Positions 62,201 through 64,000 of a DNA stretch of 64,000 nucleotides are shown in pieces (position 1 is the stretch's first letter; every line of letters starts with the position of its first letter). The notes beneath the pieces were generated by a model. The model had not been told where the DNA came from. It was given only the letters and a program-made list of their open reading frames with translations, and ran no database searches. The stretch is from Edaphochlamys debaryana (lineage: Eukaryota > Chlorophyta > Chlorophyceae > Chlamydomonadales), in assembly GCA_016858145.1 (NCBI GenBank), contig JAEHOE010000012.1, forward strand, positions 434,001 through 498,000, given 5' to 3'. The translations under genes were made by a program, and so were the position numbers.

Positions 62201-63362
62201 ACCCACCTCCGCGCCAGCCTCCACCCCCGCCGCCTCCGCCCCCGCCCCAGGCGCCTCCAGCAGCGCCGCCCCGAACCCCGGCAGTGCCTCGCCCGGGGCC
62301 GGGCCGCGGCCCAGCCGCTCCGCCAGCTGCCGGCCCAGGCGGGCGGAGCGGCTCGCCACCAGGCGCTCGGAGGCCTCGCACTGCGGTGGGGTGGGGGAGC
62401 GGGGTGGGAAAGCGTGAAGGATGGGGGAGACGTGTGTGCCACAGGAGGCCCAGTCCACGTTCTGGCTCATGCTATCATCCCCATGCGCCGCCTATGCAGC
62501 GCTCGTCCCACTCTGTGTGGCCATCACTGTGTGAGCATCACTGTACTAAGCACAAAACCAGCGCCTCTGCTAATCAGCATGCTTGAGCCCCACCCGTTGT
62601 GGCCAGCATGCGGCCACCGCCCCAGGCCTCACCACGACCGTTTCCCCCAGCCGCGCCGCCTCCCTCAGCTCCCAGGCCGCCTCCTCCGCCGTTGCGGCCT
62701 CGCAGTTCTCCCGCGTGCACAGCCCTGGGGCCGGCTGTAGCACGCGTTGCTTGAGCTCCTCCGGCCAGGAGGACGGGTCGGCCGCATCCAGGAGCGGCGC
62801 GCCTTCGAGTTTGGGCGGGCGCGGGGCAGCGCGTGTGGGGTCGGCTGCGCGCCGCTTGAGGGCAGCGTGGTGCGATAGCAGCACACGGGCCTCCTCGATG
62901 GCGCGGAGGAGCGCCTGGTTAGCAGGGTAGGGCGGGGGCGGGGGGTGCCGTCAACGTGGGTCCGTGTAGGCGGAGGGGCTGGGGTAGTGCGCGTGGCGAG
63001 TGCGGTGCGTGCGGCGGGCTCGCCCAGCCTCCAGCGCCGCGAGCCATGGCATGGCAAGCACTCCCGCTCACCTTGCGGTTTACGCCTGACCGGGGTATGT
63101 GCAGTTCGCCGAGGTCAGCGGCGGACTGCAGCAAGAGGATGTCCTCCGGCTTGGCGCAGGCCCACTCGAAGGCCGGGGCCCCTAGAAAGTGAAGGAGAAC
63201 GCTGCCAAGTCCTGCGTCGGCAAAGGCCTTGTCGCACTGCTCCGCGTCCGGGAGAAGAGACGAATCATAAATTTGCGCCGGCCAAAAGTACTCGAGCCGC
63301 TGCTTGAGAGGCTTTGCTACTACAAGCTGGCCGACTCGGAAGAGCGGCGCCGCGGTCGCCAT
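56214..63362 (-). CDS. PWWP-domain nuclear protein
   Basis: Twelve exons, roughly 1,550 residues. Exon 1 (63072-63362) starts MATAAP and holds a PWWP domain, a reader of methylated histone tails and DNA: FRVGQLVVAKPLKQRLEYFWPAQI, then GSVLLHFLGAPAFEWACAKPEDI. In the namesake motif FWPAQI takes the usual place of PWWPA. Then come 62631-62921 (helical, charged), 62207-62380, about 60790-61985 (Lys-rich, nuclear-signal-like, then Ala runs), about 59388-60596 (Ser/Asp/Glu-rich and Gly/Pro-rich), about 59110-59181, 58673-58786 (RRHYMLTFPREADARKVEAM), 58363-58383, about 57372-58162 (Pro/Gly-rich), about 57095-57172, 56575-56941 and 56214-56276, ending EEPQLNATPGA. The joint of exons 4 and 5 (VDLVRTLAQDPTEAVLQSKT ... 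LERQLGIRCKKLLTMARAW) is a helical segment of the TFIIS N-terminal / LEDGF integrase-binding type by look only. An upstream in-frame GTG at 63395 was not chosen. Chromatin or transcription role is inferred from PWWP. Confidence 0.8.
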
Positions 63363-64000
63363 GGGCACAAGCACGCTGTTTAGAGCAAGGTGCACAGCAA
63401 GCTGCGCGGGCTTCGTTGGTTGAGCATCTCTCTGCGTCTAGGTTAAGCTCTGCAGTCTCTTTACACACCTACAGAGCACTGCACCTTTGCACCTACAAGG
63501 TTGGCTCCAACGCGGGCGGCATGACACCGCCCGGCCACGAACCCCCCGTCGAACCCCCCTTCCCCCCGAGGGGCCCTTCAGTTCAGCGCCCAGTGGCCCA
63601 GCGGCCAGCGCCCTAGGCCCCTGGCTGCTCGACTTTGCTGCGCCGGATGCCCGTGAGACCGTGTGAGGCAGGCCTGGGGTATCTACTGGAGCTCCCTGTG
63701 GCCCGCACGAGCAGCAGAGGCGAAATGGCGCGCTCACTTTGTGCCCCTCGGAAAGCAGCTGAGGCTCTAGTGGATGCATCGCGGTGACTGGCATCCGTGA
63801 ATGTCTATCGTGTTGGATCAGGTCCTGAGCCGCTCTCTCGACCAAACTATTTTCTTTCACCAGGGTGTACGGGGGTGGCTGATGTGGCGGGGTCCGGGTG
63901 ATGTGCTTTCGCTCTTTCGGCCCCATGAACCCAGGTCGATAGGCGATGCGCCACTTGCCACGGTGGACGCTGGCAACCTTGCATGATGCTCTGTAGGGGG
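63363..64000. other. Upstream region of the PWWP gene
   Basis: Contains the promoter of the PWWP gene. A minus-strand frame of 162 codons (63438-63926) has an ATG but no recognisable motif and no splice context. I see no supported gene up to the window end. Confidence 0.55.

Noticed and set aside
63438..63926. Minus-strand frame of 162 codons upstream of the PWWP gene
   Set aside because: No recognisable domain, no splice sites, and composition like the surrounding intergenic DNA.

Overview
The window reads as nuclear DNA of a volvocine green alga (Chlamydomonas/Gonium/Volvox type), probably a relative of Chlamydomonas reinhardtii. The base composition is very GC-rich. Genes are long and cut by many short GT-AG introns, and TGTAA motifs, the usual green-algal poly(A) signal, lie a few hundred bases behind several stop codons. 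The gene content fits: a ciliary nexin-dynein regulatory complex subunit, a hydroxyproline-rich cell-wall protein, and octotricopeptide (OPR)-RAP organelle RNA-binding proteins. All gene models were built by hand from exon-like open stretches joined at splice sites that keep the frame. I saw no rRNA, tRNA, CRISPR array, intact transposon or bacterial-style operon.

Layout, left to right. (1) Minus strand, about 17-11533: a GAF-domain protein with a C-terminal tyrosine-kinase-like (TKL) kinase domain. (2) Minus, 12353-24938: a SWI2/SNF2 (Brahma-type) chromatin-remodelling ATPase with QLQ, HSA, SNF2 helicase and SnAC modules. (3) Plus, 25861-33502: DRC11 (IQCA1 family), an IQ-motif AAA-like subunit of the nexin-dynein regulatory complex, divergent from the remodeller across a 0.9 kb shared promoter region. 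(4) Plus, 34192-37643: a secreted proline-rich wall glycoprotein with a signal peptide and a GPI-type C-terminal tail. (5-7) Minus, 38594-41452, 42376-45313 and 46524-49624: three tandem paralogues, each with a transit-peptide-like N terminus, about nine or ten OPR repeats and a RAP domain. They resemble the NCL gene cluster of C. reinhardtii. (8) Minus, 51862-54920: an SPX-domain protein. (9) Minus, 56214-63362: a PWWP-domain nuclear protein.

The genes do not form one pathway. They are single-gene units for chromatin (SNF2, PWWP), signalling (GAF-TKL kinase, SPX phosphate/inositol-pyrophosphate sensing), cilia (DRC11), cell wall and organelle RNA control (OPR-RAP trio). The most interesting region is the OPR-RAP trio. 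Its members are mosaics of one another, which suggests repeated gene conversion, and they differ at variable positions inside the repeats. Other notable points are partial exon duplications that create extra splice sites (in-frame 3' sites in the kinase, donor sites in the SNF2 gene), a likely GC-AG intron, and two start codons in tiny exons (11 nt in DRC11, 6 nt in the SPX gene).
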